Of a stretch of 64,000 nucleotides of DNA, positions 43,606 to 52,792 are shown piece by piece; position 1 is the first letter of the stretch, and every line of letters starts with the position of its first letter. The translations under genes were made by a program, and so were the position numbers. The stretch spans positions 4,030,001 through 4,094,000 of the forward strand of contig NZ_PEBF01000001.1 of assembly GCF_002742625.1 (NCBI RefSeq), read 5' to 3'. The DNA is from Caulobacter sp. FWC2. GTDB lineage: Bacteria; Pseudomonadota; Alphaproteobacteria; Caulobacterales; Caulobacteraceae. The notes below the pieces were generated by a model that saw nothing but the letters and a program-made list of their open reading frames with translations, did no database searches and was not told where the DNA came from.

Positions 43606-44799
43606 ATGACCGCCCGCCCCGACGCCGACATCCAGCCCGTTCTGCGCGCGGCCCTGACCCTGGTCGCCGCCGACGGCCTGAAGGGCCTCAGCCTGCGCCC
43701 CCTGGCCGACCAGTTGGGAAGCACCGTTTCGGCCCTGTCGCACCGGTACGGCCTCAAGGACGAGTTGGTCGCCGCGGTGATCGACGCCGCGCGCGAGGCG
43801 GACACGGCTTTTCTGAATGGATGGCTGTCACGCGTCCGGGCGCTGCAACCCCTGACTGGCTCGTTGTTGGCGGATCTCGCCGACGCGATCCTGGACGACA
43901 TGACGTCCCCTCGTCACGCCGCCCGCACCCTGTTCTTCTTCGAACTGGTGCAGGGCGCGCCGACCCGGCCGGAGATCGTCGCCTCCCTTTCCGCCTGGCG
44001 CGACCGGCGGCTGGCCTTCTGGCGCGCGGCGGCCGAGACGATAGGCCCGCCGGAACTGGGCGACGCCCTGAACGGCTACAGCGCCGACGAGGCCGCGCAC
44101 GGACTGGCGATCGGGGACGTGGCGGCCTATCGCTGGCTGCGTCGGCTGACCTTGCGCCGCCTGTGCGACGGTCTGGTCGCCGCGCCTGGCGCCACCGACC
44201 TGCGCGCGTTCGTCATGCTGCACGCCGCGCTCGGCGAGATGATGACCGGCCCCGACGGCTACGAGCCCCAGCCTCTGACGGACTGGCAGGCCAGGATCGC
44301 CCGCGACATCTCGGCCCTGATCATCACTCAGAGCGCCGACGCGGTGACCCATCGCGCCATCGCCGCCCGCGCTGGCGTAGCCAGCTCCACCCTCGCCTAT
44401 CACTTCCCCCGGCAGGAGGATCTGCTGATGGCGGGGCTGGAGGACATCATCGCCCGCCTGCATGGGCGTGTGTACCGCGATCCGGACAAGATCGACCTGA
44501 TCGAAGAAGATCTCAGCAGCGTCGAGATCGCCCGCGCCACCTTCGCCGTCGCCCTGGCGGCGACCCGAACGCCGCGCCTGAGGGCCTGCGCGGCCGACAT
44601 GCGCCGCCGGCGCGGCGAGAACTACCTGTTCATCCTGAACCGCCAGATCCCGGGCGAGTCGCCGCTCGACCTGCTGTCGTCCCAGGCCCTGTCGATCGCC
44701 GGCATCGGCCAGATCGTCCTTGATGGCGTGACGGCTGGCGGCGACATCGACCGGTCGGCGATCGAGGCCCTACTGGCCGCCGCCCTGGCGGCTCGCTGA
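43606..44799 (+). CDS. Two-headed TetR-family transcriptional regulator
   Basis: A 397-residue protein, about twice the normal TetR length, with two TetR-type DNA-binding regions. The first is at about 12-58 (AALTLVAADGLKGLSLRPLA, then STVSALSHRYGLKDELVAAV). The second is at about 230-277 (RDISALIITQSADAVTHRAI, then VASSTLAYHFPRQEDLLMAG). Each is followed by a helical region. It may act as an internal pseudo-dimer. It lies between the SGNH operon and a TBDR gene and probably controls one or both. Confidence 0.87.
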   Translation: MTARPDADIQPVLRAALTLVAADGLKGLSLRPLADQLGSTVSALSHRYGLKDELVAAVIDAAREADTAFLNGWLSRVRALQPLTGSLLADLADAILDDMTSPRHAARTLFFFELVQGAPTRPEIVASLSAWRDRRLAFWRAAAETIGPPELGDALNGYSADEAAHGLAIGDVAAYRWLRRLTLRRLCDGLVAAPGATDLRAFVMLHAALGEMMTGPDGYEPQPLTDWQARIARDISALIITQSADAVTHRAIAARAGVASSTLAYHFPRQEDLLMAGLEDIIARLHGRVYRDPDKIDLIEEDLSSVEIARATFAVALAATRTPRLRACAADMRRRRGENYLFILNRQIPGESPLDLLSSQALSIAGIGQIVLDGVTAGGDIDRSAIEALLAAALAAR

Positions 44800-44807
44800 G
44801 ACCCACA

Positions 44808-45018
44808 ATTCGCACAAGCGTACGTAACACGCACAGGATCCAACAAAACGGCAGGGGCCATATCGCACATCTGTCACGCTAACGTCATGGCGCGCTGGTA
44901 GTCGCCCTTCAGCCAGCTCGTGGCAGGGGGTTTTCGCCAATGATTTCGACACGCCAACTTCACTCCGGGCTCGCCCTGGTCGCCAGCGCCAGCGCCTTGC
45001 CATTCGCACAAGCGTACG
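44808..45018. repeat. 17-base direct repeat spanning the TBDR promoter and signal-peptide codons
   Basis: ATTCGCACAAGCGTACG occurs exactly at 44808-44824 and again at 45002-45018, 194 bases apart. The first lies just after tetR, the second inside the receptor's signal-peptide coding region. The core CGTACG is self-complementary, so these may be operator sites. Confidence 0.65.
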
Positions 45019-47222
45019 CTCAAGCAGCCTCTCCGACGCCCGCCGCGGCCGAGAGCGCCGAGCTCGAGCCGATCGTCGTCACCGCTCAGCGCCGTAGCGA
45101 GAACCTGCAGGACGTGCCGGTCGCGATCACCTCGATCACCGGCAAGGCGCTTGAGAACTCCAACTTCCAGTCGGTGACCGATCTGCAGTACGTCGTTCCC
45201 GGCGTGCAGTTCGACATGACCAATGGCGCGGCTTTCCAGATCCGCGGCGTAGGCAGCACCTCGTTCGACTATTCCAACGAGAAGTCGGTGAGCCTGGTGG
45301 TCGACGACGTGGTCATGGACGCCCAGCGCGACAACGGCCTGACCGGCCTGACCGACATCCAGCAGGTCGATGTGCTGATGGGCCCGCAGGGCACGCTGTT
45401 CGGCAAGAACGCCACGTCGGGCGTCATTTCGATCGCCACCGTCAAGCCGGTGCTGGGCGAAGTCTCTGCCAAGGTCGCCGGCAGCTACGGCCAGCGCGAG
45501 GACCACAACGCGACCCTGACCGTCAACGCGCCGCTCGGCGACAAGGCCGCCCTGCGGGTCTCGGCCTTCACGCAAGGCCAGGAAGGCTACGGCGACTACA
45601 CGACGCTGCACCAGCCGTTGAATTCGTTCAAGGAATACGGCTATCGCGCCAAGCTGCTGTTGCAGCCGATCGACGGCCTGGAGGTGCTTTACACCAACGA
45701 CTACGAGCACCACTGGGACAACTTCATCCGCACCTCGGTGTCGGGCGGCTCGGCCGCGCTCACCGCCCTGCAGATCGCCCACGGCGTGACGCCCGGCCTG
45801 CGGAACGACGACAACGCCGACTCCAGCATGGGCGTGACGCGCTCCAAGACCCAGGGCCATGCGCTGCGGGTCCAGTACCAGGTCGGCAAGGACACCCTGA
45901 CCTCGATCACCGCCTATCGCGAGACCGACTATCACGGCGAGGCCAACGCCAACCTGGTTCCCGCCACCGAGTTCGCCTTCCTGCCCTACAACACCGGCCA
46001 GCTGCACACCGAGAAGGTCAGCCAGGAACTGCGCTGGGCCTCGCCGACGGGCGGCTTCGTGGAGTATCTGGGCGGGCTGTTCTATGACCGGCTGATCGCG
46101 CGTTCGACCCAGTTGCAGTGGGCCACCCTGGGTGCGCCTCTGGTGTCGTCGACCGGCGTCAAGCTGACCAACTTCTACACCCTGACCAGCCCGATCGGCG
46201 TCAGCAACGCCAACGCGACCCTGTTCAAGACCCAGAACACCACCACCGCCGCCTTCGGCCAGCTGAAGTTCAACCTCACGCCCAAGGCCAGCCTGGCGAT
46301 CAGCGGGCGCTACACCCACGATAATAACGCCCAGTCGATCAACTACATCTGGATCGACCCGCGGCCGATCACCGGCGTCAACGCCACCTTCACCCCCACC
46401 TCGGCCAAGCCGTACAAGCAGGGCGGCCGCGTCAAGGGTGACAATTTCTCGTACCGCGTGGCCGCCCAGTACAAGCTGACCGACGACGTCATGGCCTATG
46501 CGACCTATTCCACCGGCTACAAGCCCGGCGGGGTGGCCGTGGTCGGCAACCAGTACGCGCCCTATGCCGACGAGACCGTCAAAAGCCTGGAAGCCGGCGT
46601 CAAGTCCGAGCTGTTCGGCCGCCGCGTGCGCCTGAACGCCGACGTCTTCAGCTCGACGTTCAGCGACTTCCAGGCCTCGGTCCTGACCGTCATCCCGGGC
46701 AATCCCATCACCCAGGTCGCCATCGGCAACGCCGGCGAGCTGAAGAGCCAGGGCGCCGAAGCCAACTTCGCCTGGCGGATCGACGACGCCTTCACCCTGA
46801 CCGGCGCGGCCACCTACGCCGACGCCCATTTCGTCGACTACCAGTACAACGCCACCACCAACTATGGCGGCGCCAGCCTGACCCAGGCGCCGAAATGGCA
46901 GACCTCGCTCAGCCTGGTCTATGACCACGACGTCGGTGGAAACCTGCGGCTGCGGGCCAATCTCGACTATGCCTGGCGCAGCAAGAGCTGGGCTCAGTTG
47001 GGCGAGCCGGTCAACATGGAGCTGCCGGCGTTCGGCCTGCTCAATGGCCGCGTCAGCCTCTCGCCGCAGAACAGCGCCCTGGAGCTTGGCCTCTACGGCC
47101 GCAACCTGTTCGACAAGTACTACTCGGCCAGCCTGCAGCAGTATTCGACGCTGAGCCTCATCCACTACACGGTCCGCGACGCGCACCGGACCGTGGGCGT
47201 CTTCGCCCGCTACGCCTTCTGA
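44940..47222 (+). CDS. TonB-dependent receptor of the TetR/PLC locus
   Basis: A 760-residue outer-membrane transporter without an STN domain. The signal peptide is SGLALVASASALPFAQAYAQ. The plug starts with LEPIVVTAQRRSENLQDVPV, then VTDLQYVVPGVQFDMTNGAA and FQIRGVGSTSF. The barrel includes MAYATYSTGYKPGGV and ends in VGVFARYAF. This is the receptor style used for small organic ligands and sugars. It is followed by a PI-PLC-like enzyme that may supply or process the ligand. Confidence 0.92.
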   Translation: MISTRQLHSGLALVASASALPFAQAYAQAASPTPAAAESAELEPIVVTAQRRSENLQDVPVAITSITGKALENSNFQSVTDLQYVVPGVQFDMTNGAAFQIRGVGSTSFDYSNEKSVSLVVDDVVMDAQRDNGLTGLTDIQQVDVLMGPQGTLFGKNATSGVISIATVKPVLGEVSAKVAGSYGQREDHNATLTVNAPLGDKAALRVSAFTQGQEGYGDYTTLHQPLNSFKEYGYRAKLLLQPIDGLEVLYTNDYEHHWDNFIRTSVSGGSAALTALQIAHGVTPGLRNDDNADSSMGVTRSKTQGHALRVQYQVGKDTLTSITAYRETDYHGEANANLVPATEFAFLPYNTGQLHTEKVSQELRWASPTGGFVEYLGGLFYDRLIARSTQLQWATLGAPLVSSTGVKLTNFYTLTSPIGVSNANATLFKTQNTTTAAFGQLKFNLTPKASLAISGRYTHDNNAQSINYIWIDPRPITGVNATFTPTSAKPYKQGGRVKGDNFSYRVAAQYKLTDDVMAYATYSTGYKPGGVAVVGNQYAPYADETVKSLEAGVKSELFGRRVRLNADVFSSTFSDFQASVLTVIPGNPITQVAIGNAGELKSQGAEANFAWRIDDAFTLTGAATYADAHFVDYQYNATTNYGGASLTQAPKWQTSLSLVYDHDVGGNLRLRANLDYAWRSKSWAQLGEPVNMELPAFGLLNGRVSLSPQNSALELGLYGRNLFDKYYSASLQQYSTLSLIHYTVRDAHRTVGVFARYAF

Positions 47223-47234
47223 TCCGTCCCCGAA

Positions 47235-47297
47235 GCGCCGGCGTCCTAGCCGGCGCGAACTCTCCCGCCCGCGCGTCAAGCCGGGCGGGACCTTTCT
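47235..47297 (+). terminator. Two tandem hairpins between the TBDR and PLC genes
   Basis: GCGCCGGC (47235-47242) pairs with GCCGGCGC (47249-47256), and TCCCGCCC (47263-47270) pairs with GGGCGGGA (47283-47290), followed by CCTTTCT. The second could end or attenuate the receptor transcript before the phospholipase gene. Confidence 0.5.
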
Positions 47298-47311
47298 CCC
47301 AGGACCCCTCC

Positions 47312-48505
47312 ATGCCGCGCGCCTGCCTGATCACCCTGGCGGCCCTGATGACCGCACCCGCCGTCGTCGCCCAGGAAGCCCCGAACCTGAGCCCCGACCT
47401 GAAGCTCAACCAGCTACAGGTTCTGGGCACCCACAACAGCTACGCTCTGCCCGCCGATCCGCGCCTCCTGGCCTTGGCCGAGCCCCTCGTCGGCCGCGTC
47501 ACCAGCCAGCTGTCGACCAAGCTGCCGCCGAGCGAGATGGCGCTGTTCAAGGAAGAGCACCCCAACGACGTCACCCTGAGCGAGGGGCTGAGCTATCGGC
47601 ATCCCGACCTGACCGCTCAGCTGAACGCGGGCGTGCGCAGCCTCGAAATCGACGTCAATCCAGATCCCAAGGGCGGCAACTTCGCCGATCCGGCCGGCTA
47701 TCGCCTGCTGCGCGCCCAGGGCGTGACCGACCTGGCGCCGTTCGACGCCGAGGGCCTGAAGGCGTCGGGCTACAAGGTGCTGCACATCGCCGATATCGAC
47801 TTCCGCAGCCGTTGCCCGGCGCTGACGTCATGCCTTCGCGAGATCCGCGCCTGGTCCGAGGCCCACCCCGGCCACGTGCCGCTGTTTCTCGTCGTCGAGG
47901 CCAAGGTCCAGGACCTGCCCCTGCTGCCCGCCCCCACCCATACCGTGCCGTTCACGCCCGCCCTGTTCGATGACCTCGACCAGGAGCTCGTGGAGGGACT
48001 GGGCCGCGAGCGCCTGATCACGCCTGACGACGTGCGCGGGGCCTATCCGGCGCTGAACGCGGCGATCCGCGCCGGCGCCTGGCCGACCCTGAAGGCCGCG
48101 CGCGGCAAGATCATCCTCCTGATGATCACCGCCACCGGCGAGGCGGGCACGCGGGGCTACCTGGAAGGCCACCCGTCGCTGAAGGGCCGCGCGGCCTTTC
48201 TGCGCGCCGAGCCCGGCCAGGACCACGCCGCCTTCCTGATGTTCGACAACGCCTTGGCGCGCCAGGACCAGATCCGGGACTATGTGCGCCAGGGCTATAT
48301 CGTCCGCACACGAACGGACATCGAGACCTATGAGGCCAAGACCAACGACATGACGCGCGCCAACGCCGCGCTCGCCAGCGGCGCCCAGGTGGTCACGACC
48401 GACTTCGAGCAGCCGGGCAACGCCTATGGCACGCCCTATGTCGTGCGCCTCCCCGGCGGCGGCGTGGCCCGCGCGAACCCGGTGACCGGACCTCGACCAC
48501 GCTGA
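47312..48505 (+). CDS. Ca2+-dependent phosphoinositide-type phospholipase C-like protein, exported
   Basis: A 397-residue protein with signal peptide (LITLAALMTAPAVVAQ). The PI-PLC-type barrel shows LNQLQVLGTHNSYALPADP (first catalytic His), LNAGVRSLEIDVNPDPKGG, YKVLHIADIDFRSRCPALTS (second His), then VPLFLVVEAKVQ. This is the bacterial Ca2+-dependent PI-PLC1 layout (PF16670 type as I recall it). It should cleave phosphodiesters such as phosphatidylinositol-like headgroups. It lies 89 bases after the TBDR on the same strand. Confidence 0.85.
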   Translation: MPRACLITLAALMTAPAVVAQEAPNLSPDLKLNQLQVLGTHNSYALPADPRLLALAEPLVGRVTSQLSTKLPPSEMALFKEEHPNDVTLSEGLSYRHPDLTAQLNAGVRSLEIDVNPDPKGGNFADPAGYRLLRAQGVTDLAPFDAEGLKASGYKVLHIADIDFRSRCPALTSCLREIRAWSEAHPGHVPLFLVVEAKVQDLPLLPAPTHTVPFTPALFDDLDQELVEGLGRERLITPDDVRGAYPALNAAIRAGAWPTLKAARGKIILLMITATGEAGTRGYLEGHPSLKGRAAFLRAEPGQDHAAFLMFDNALARQDQIRDYVRQGYIVRTRTDIETYEAKTNDMTRANAALASGAQVVTTDFEQPGNAYGTPYVVRLPGGGVARANPVTGPRPR

Positions 48506-48616
48506 CGACCACGGATGGAGCGCGCCCTGCTGGCCTCCGATCGGCGGGTCCGCGCCTCAAACGATTGATCGCCGTTATGCGAACTGCTAACGCCCGTCTC
48601 GAGCGAGGGGGTCCCG

Positions 48617-51600
48617 ATGCGCGGCGAGGCGGCTTGCGTGATGCTGATGGCCCTCGGGCTTGCGGTCGCCCACGCCACGCCGACGCGCGCGCAAGCTCCC
48701 CGGTCGGTGACGGTCGACACGACAGGGAAATCCCTGGCCAGCGCCCTGACTGAACTGGCTCGACGCTCCGGGCGGGAACTGCTGGTGGCCGCGCCGGCCC
48801 TCGGCGCCCGCCCCGCGCCCCGGCTCAAGGGCCGCTACGCCATCGACCAGGCCCTGCCGCTGCTGCTCGAAGGCTCCGGCCTCGCCTACCGGCGCACCGC
48901 CGATGGGACCTACATCGTCCATGTCGCGCCGTCGCTTCCCGCGCCGGAGCCCGACGTCCCCGTGGCCCTGCCCGAACTGCTGGTGACCGCGCGCTCTCAG
49001 AACAGCGACATCCGGCGCACCGAGAACGACATCCAAGCCTACAAGGTCTGGAGCAGCCGGGATATCGAGCAGGCCCACTCGGCTGACGTCAACGCGTTCC
49101 TACGCCTGATGGCCACCGGCGACGCCCAGATCGCCTCGGCGCTGCAGGACCCGTCCAACACCAACGCCAGCACGCGCTCGGAGGTCAATCTACGGGGCCT
49201 GGGCTCGAACCAGACCCTGGTGCTGGTGGATGGTCGCCGGATGCCCGGACTGCCGCCGGCCGGCGGCTCCGGCGTCCTGGTCAGCCAGACCGACGTCAAT
49301 GCCCTGCCCCTGGCCGCGATCGATCGGATCGAGCTCCTCAACGCCACGGCCGGTGGCGTTTATGGGGCCGGCGCCAGCGGCGGCGCGGTCAATATCGTGC
49401 TCAAGCGCGACTATCGCGGCGCCGATCTGGGCGTGACCTACGGGATCACCGGGCGCGGCGACGCCCCGGCGCGGCGCCTGGACGGCCGGATCGGCTTCTC
49501 CCCGGACAGCGGCCGAACGAACATCATGGTCGCGTTCGGTCTGTTGCGCGGCGATGGCCTGGATGTCGGCGATCGCGACTATGAGACCAGGGCGCGGGCG
49601 CGGCGCTATCGCAACGATCCCGCTCAGCTGGCGCTCGAGCGACCAGTCAGCGGCGCGATCAACATATTCAGTACGAGCGGCGGCGATCTGACGCTCGACC
49701 CCGCCTATGGCGGCGCCAGCCTGGGCGCGGCCACGACCTTCGCGCCGGCCGCTTATGGCGGCGTGGCCACCGACCGCGGCGCGGCGCTGCTGGCCAATGC
49801 CGGACGCACGGACACGAGCCTCTCGCCCGATTCCGCCGGGGCGCGCCGCGCCCTTCTCAGCCGACGGGAAACGGCGTCGGTGATCGGCAGCGTCCGTCAT
49901 CGTTTCGGCTCCGCGATCGAGGCCTATGCCGACGTGTTGGCGATGCGAAACAAGGGCCAGTCGGTCGTTCCGCAAGACAACCTGCACGCCATCGGCCTGC
50001 CCGCCGACGCACCCAGCAACCCGTTCCAACAGGCCATCATACTCACCGTCCCCTTGCCGGGCCTGGATCCGACCGGGACCAACCTCATCAAGACGACGCG
50101 CGCCTCGGCCGGCGTGATCGCTGACCTGCCCCACGGCTGGAAATTCAACGCCGACTATGTCCTGGGCGGCGCGCGCATCGATGTTGTCCTGGCGGCGAAG
50201 AGCGCGACGCCGGGCTACTTCGGCAAGCTGGCGACCGGTCAGATCAATCCGTTGGGCGGGAAGCAGGCGTTCCTCGCCGCCGTCGCCGAGTCCATGGTCG
50301 ACACGCGCACGAGCCTGGCCCAGTCCAATCACTTCAGGAACCGGTCGCTGCGACTGGCGGGTCCCCTTCTCGACCTTGGCGGCGGCCCCTTGAGCCTCGC
50401 GATGACCCTAGAGGACCGCCGCGAACGCGTGCCGCCCACCGTGATCCATCTGCCCGACACCGGCTTTGGCGCTTTCGACGCGCCCCTGCAGGGCCTGGTC
50501 CAGTCGGCGCGCCAGTACTACGGCGAGCTGCGCGCGCCGCTCACCGACCGCTACACCGGCCCAGCGGGCCTGAAAGGCCTGGAATTCCAACTCGCTCTGC
50601 GACGCGAGGAGACGCGCCAGGGGCCGCCGACCGACGCGCCGGTCGGCGGCACGGTCACCGAGGTCACGGAACGCTCGCGCCAGACCTCAACGCTCTACAC
50701 CGCCGGCTTCAAGGTCTTTCCGGTCGACGGGCTGATGGTGCGGGCTAGCGTCTCATCGGGCTTCGTGCCGCCGGTCGCCGAGCAGCTCAGCGCCGCCACG
50801 ATTCACTATACATCCGACCCCGCCGCCTATGCGGCGGCGACCGGCCGCAAGGTCCTGCTGCCGGCCACCAGCCAACCGGCCGACCCGCGACGCGGCGGCG
50901 AGGCGCTGGGCCTGACCGGCGTCTACGACCTGCTGTCGGGCGGCTCTCTGACCCTGCGACCGGAGCACGCGCGCAGTCTGTCGGCCGGGGTGGTGTTGAC
51001 CCCGACGAGCCCACTGCGCGTGTCCGTCGATTACACGCGGATCGAAAAGCGCCAGGAGATCTTCGCCTTCCATACCGGCGACATGCTGTACTTCCTGCAG
51101 CACGAAGACCTTTTCCCCGACCGCGTGAAGCGCGCCCCGCTGACCGAAGCCGATCGCGCCAAGGGCTATTCGGGCGGCGTCGTGACGGCCGTCGACACCA
51201 CCAGCTTCAACATCGGCCGGACCTCCGTCGAGGCGCTCGACATCCAGGGCGACTACCTGATCCGCGCGGGGCGGCTGGGTGATTTCCGCCTGCGCGCGGC
51301 GACGACCTGGCAGCCTCACCTGCGGCGGCGGACCGACCCGACCAGCCCGTCGATCGACTATGTCGGCTATGCCGACGGCCCGTTGGCCTGGCGCGCCAAC
51401 GGCGGGGCGGACTGGTCGAAAGGCGCGACCACCGTGGGCTTCAACGTCTCGTTCCATGGTGGCTATCATGTCTATGGTCGCTCGGACTCCGCCGCGCAGG
51501 TCGCGCAGTTGACGCGTTGGCAAGGCGCCGACCGCGTCCCGTCCCAGGCCTATGTCGACATCTTCGCGACCCATCGCGTCAGCTTCGGAAATGGCGGGCC

Positions 51601-51760
51601 GCGGAAGGCCGAAATCCGCTTCGGCGTGCAGAACGTGCTGGACCACAGTCCGCCGGTGATCGCCCAACGCGTCGGCTTCGGCCTGAGCACGTTCAACTAT
51701 AGCACCTATGCCGACCCGCGCCGCAGACGGTTCGAACTCGGCCTGGTCGGTCATTTCTAA
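48617..51760 (+). CDS. TonB-dependent receptor with N-terminal STN domain
   Basis: A 1047-residue outer-membrane receptor. The signal peptide is MLMALGLAVAHATPTRAQA, the STN domain spans about 33-105 (GKSLASALTELARRSGRELL ... ALPLLLEGSGLAYRRTADGT), and the plug has EVNLRGLGSNQTLVLVDGRR with VYGAGASGGAVNIVL. The barrel ends in FELGLVGHF. The STN domain implies surface signalling; the FecR and ECF sigma genes lie convergently just 6 bases beyond its stop rather than upstream. Ligand unknown. AGGGGG precedes the ATG. Confidence 0.93.
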   Translation: MRGEAACVMLMALGLAVAHATPTRAQAPRSVTVDTTGKSLASALTELARRSGRELLVAAPALGARPAPRLKGRYAIDQALPLLLEGSGLAYRRTADGTYIVHVAPSLPAPEPDVPVALPELLVTARSQNSDIRRTENDIQAYKVWSSRDIEQAHSADVNAFLRLMATGDAQIASALQDPSNTNASTRSEVNLRGLGSNQTLVLVDGRRMPGLPPAGGSGVLVSQTDVNALPLAAIDRIELLNATAGGVYGAGASGGAVNIVLKRDYRGADLGVTYGITGRGDAPARRLDGRIGFSPDSGRTNIMVAFGLLRGDGLDVGDRDYETRARARRYRNDPAQLALERPVSGAINIFSTSGGDLTLDPAYGGASLGAATTFAPAAYGGVATDRGAALLANAGRTDTSLSPDSAGARRALLSRRETASVIGSVRHRFGSAIEAYADVLAMRNKGQSVVPQDNLHAIGLPADAPSNPFQQAIILTVPLPGLDPTGTNLIKTTRASAGVIADLPHGWKFNADYVLGGARIDVVLAAKSATPGYFGKLATGQINPLGGKQAFLAAVAESMVDTRTSLAQSNHFRNRSLRLAGPLLDLGGGPLSLAMTLEDRRERVPPTVIHLPDTGFGAFDAPLQGLVQSARQYYGELRAPLTDRYTGPAGLKGLEFQLALRREETRQGPPTDAPVGGTVTEVTERSRQTSTLYTAGFKVFPVDGLMVRASVSSGFVPPVAEQLSAATIHYTSDPAAYAAATGRKVLLPATSQPADPRRGGEALGLTGVYDLLSGGSLTLRPEHARSLSAGVVLTPTSPLRVSVDYTRIEKRQEIFAFHTGDMLYFLQHEDLFPDRVKRAPLTEADRAKGYSGGVVTAVDTTSFNIGRTSVEALDIQGDYLIRAGRLGDFRLRAATTWQPHLRRRTDPTSPSIDYVGYADGPLAWRANGGADWSKGATTVGFNVSFHGGYHVYGRSDSAAQVAQLTRWQGADRVPSQAYVDIFATHRVSFGNGGPRKAEIRFGVQNVLDHSPPVIAQRVGFGLSTFNYSTYADPRRRRFELGLVGHF

Positions 51761-51766
51761 GGCGGG

Positions 51767-52792
51767 TCAGCGCTTCGAGACCAGCTCGTAGGTGTCGGCG
51801 TCGCGGGCGACCAGCTTGACCGGCAGGACCTGCGACACCGAGCGGCCGAACCGCTCGATGTCGCCTGTCTTGAAGACGCCGGTGATGCGCAGGGCGGCGA
51901 CCTTGGGGTCCTTGATGACGATCTGGGCGCGCGTGTAGCGGTTCAACAGGCCGATCGCCTCGGACAGGGTCTGGTCCTGAAACTCCACGACACCCTGCTT
52001 CCAGGCCAGGTCCTCGTTAAGGTCGGCGGACGAGACCTTGCCGGCCTTGCCGTCCTGGGCCGCGAAGGCCTGGCCAGGCGTCAGCTTGACCAGCGGCGCG
52101 CTCGGGCCCGAGGCGACCGAGACGCTGCCCCGGGCTAGCACCACCCGCACCGCGCCCGGCGTCAGCCGCACGTCGAACTGGGTGCCCAGCGCGGTGACCA
52201 CCCGTCCCGCCGCCTCGACGGCGAAGGGATGGGCCTTGTCGTGGGCGACGTCGAAGAACGCGCGCCCGTTCAGCAGGCGCACGTCGCGGCGGCCGCCGGT
52301 GAAGGCGACATCCACCGCGCTGTCGGCGTCCAGCGTGACGCGCGTGCCGTCGGGCAGGTCGACGATCGACTTCTGGCCCTTGCCGGTGACGTAGTCGGCC
52401 CGACCCGCGGCGGTCAGCGAGGCGGTCTGGTTGGCGGCCACCTGGGTCGCCTTGCCCGATCGCTCGAACCAGCCCTGCTGGGCGCCCAGCAGCAATGTCG
52501 CCGAGACGGCCGCCACGGCGATCGACGCCGCGATCAGTCGCGGCCAGAACGGCCTGGCGACAGGCTCCGGCCCGGCTTGCCGGGCGGCGCGCGCCATGGC
52601 GGCGATCAGGTCGCTGTCGTCGGCGTCGTCGAAGACGTCCCACATGGCGTGAACCTGGGTCCAGGCCTGTCGGTTCTCCTCGCTCTCGTCCAGCCAGTCT
52701 GCGAACTGCTCGCGCTGAGGCGACTGGTCGAGGTCGTCGCGGGCCAGCCAGCGCGCGGCCGCCTGGGCGGAGGTCAGGATCTCGCGGGTCAT
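51767..52792 (-). CDS. FecR-family anti-sigma factor / transmembrane sensor
   Basis: A 341-residue protein: sigma-binding N-terminus (AQAAARWLARDDLDQSPQRE, FADWLDESEENRQAW), one membrane helix (LIAASIAVAAVSATLLLGA, about 85-105), a FecR domain (GKGQKSIVDLPDGTRVTLDA ... VRLLNGRAFFDVAHDKAHPF) and a C-terminal STN-like part (LSEAIGLLNRYTRAQIVIKD). Its start overlaps the sigma stop as ATGA. It probably senses the receptor at 48617-51760. Confidence 0.92.
   Translation of the reverse strand: MTREILTSAQAAARWLARDDLDQSPQREQFADWLDESEENRQAWTQVHAMWDVFDDADDSDLIAAMARAARQAGPEPVARPFWPRLIAASIAVAAVSATLLLGAQQGWFERSGKATQVAANQTASLTAAGRADYVTGKGQKSIVDLPDGTRVTLDADSAVDVAFTGGRRDVRLLNGRAFFDVAHDKAHPFAVEAAGRVVTALGTQFDVRLTPGAVRVVLARGSVSVASGPSAPLVKLTPGQAFAAQDGKAGKVSSADLNEDLAWKQGVVEFQDQTLSEAIGLLNRYTRAQIVIKDPKVAALRITGVFKTGDIERFGRSVSQVLPVKLVARDADTYELVSKR

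Noticed and set aside
44874..47279. 801-codon minus-strand open frame opposite the TBDR
   Set aside because: Antisense shadow of a clear TonB-dependent receptor.
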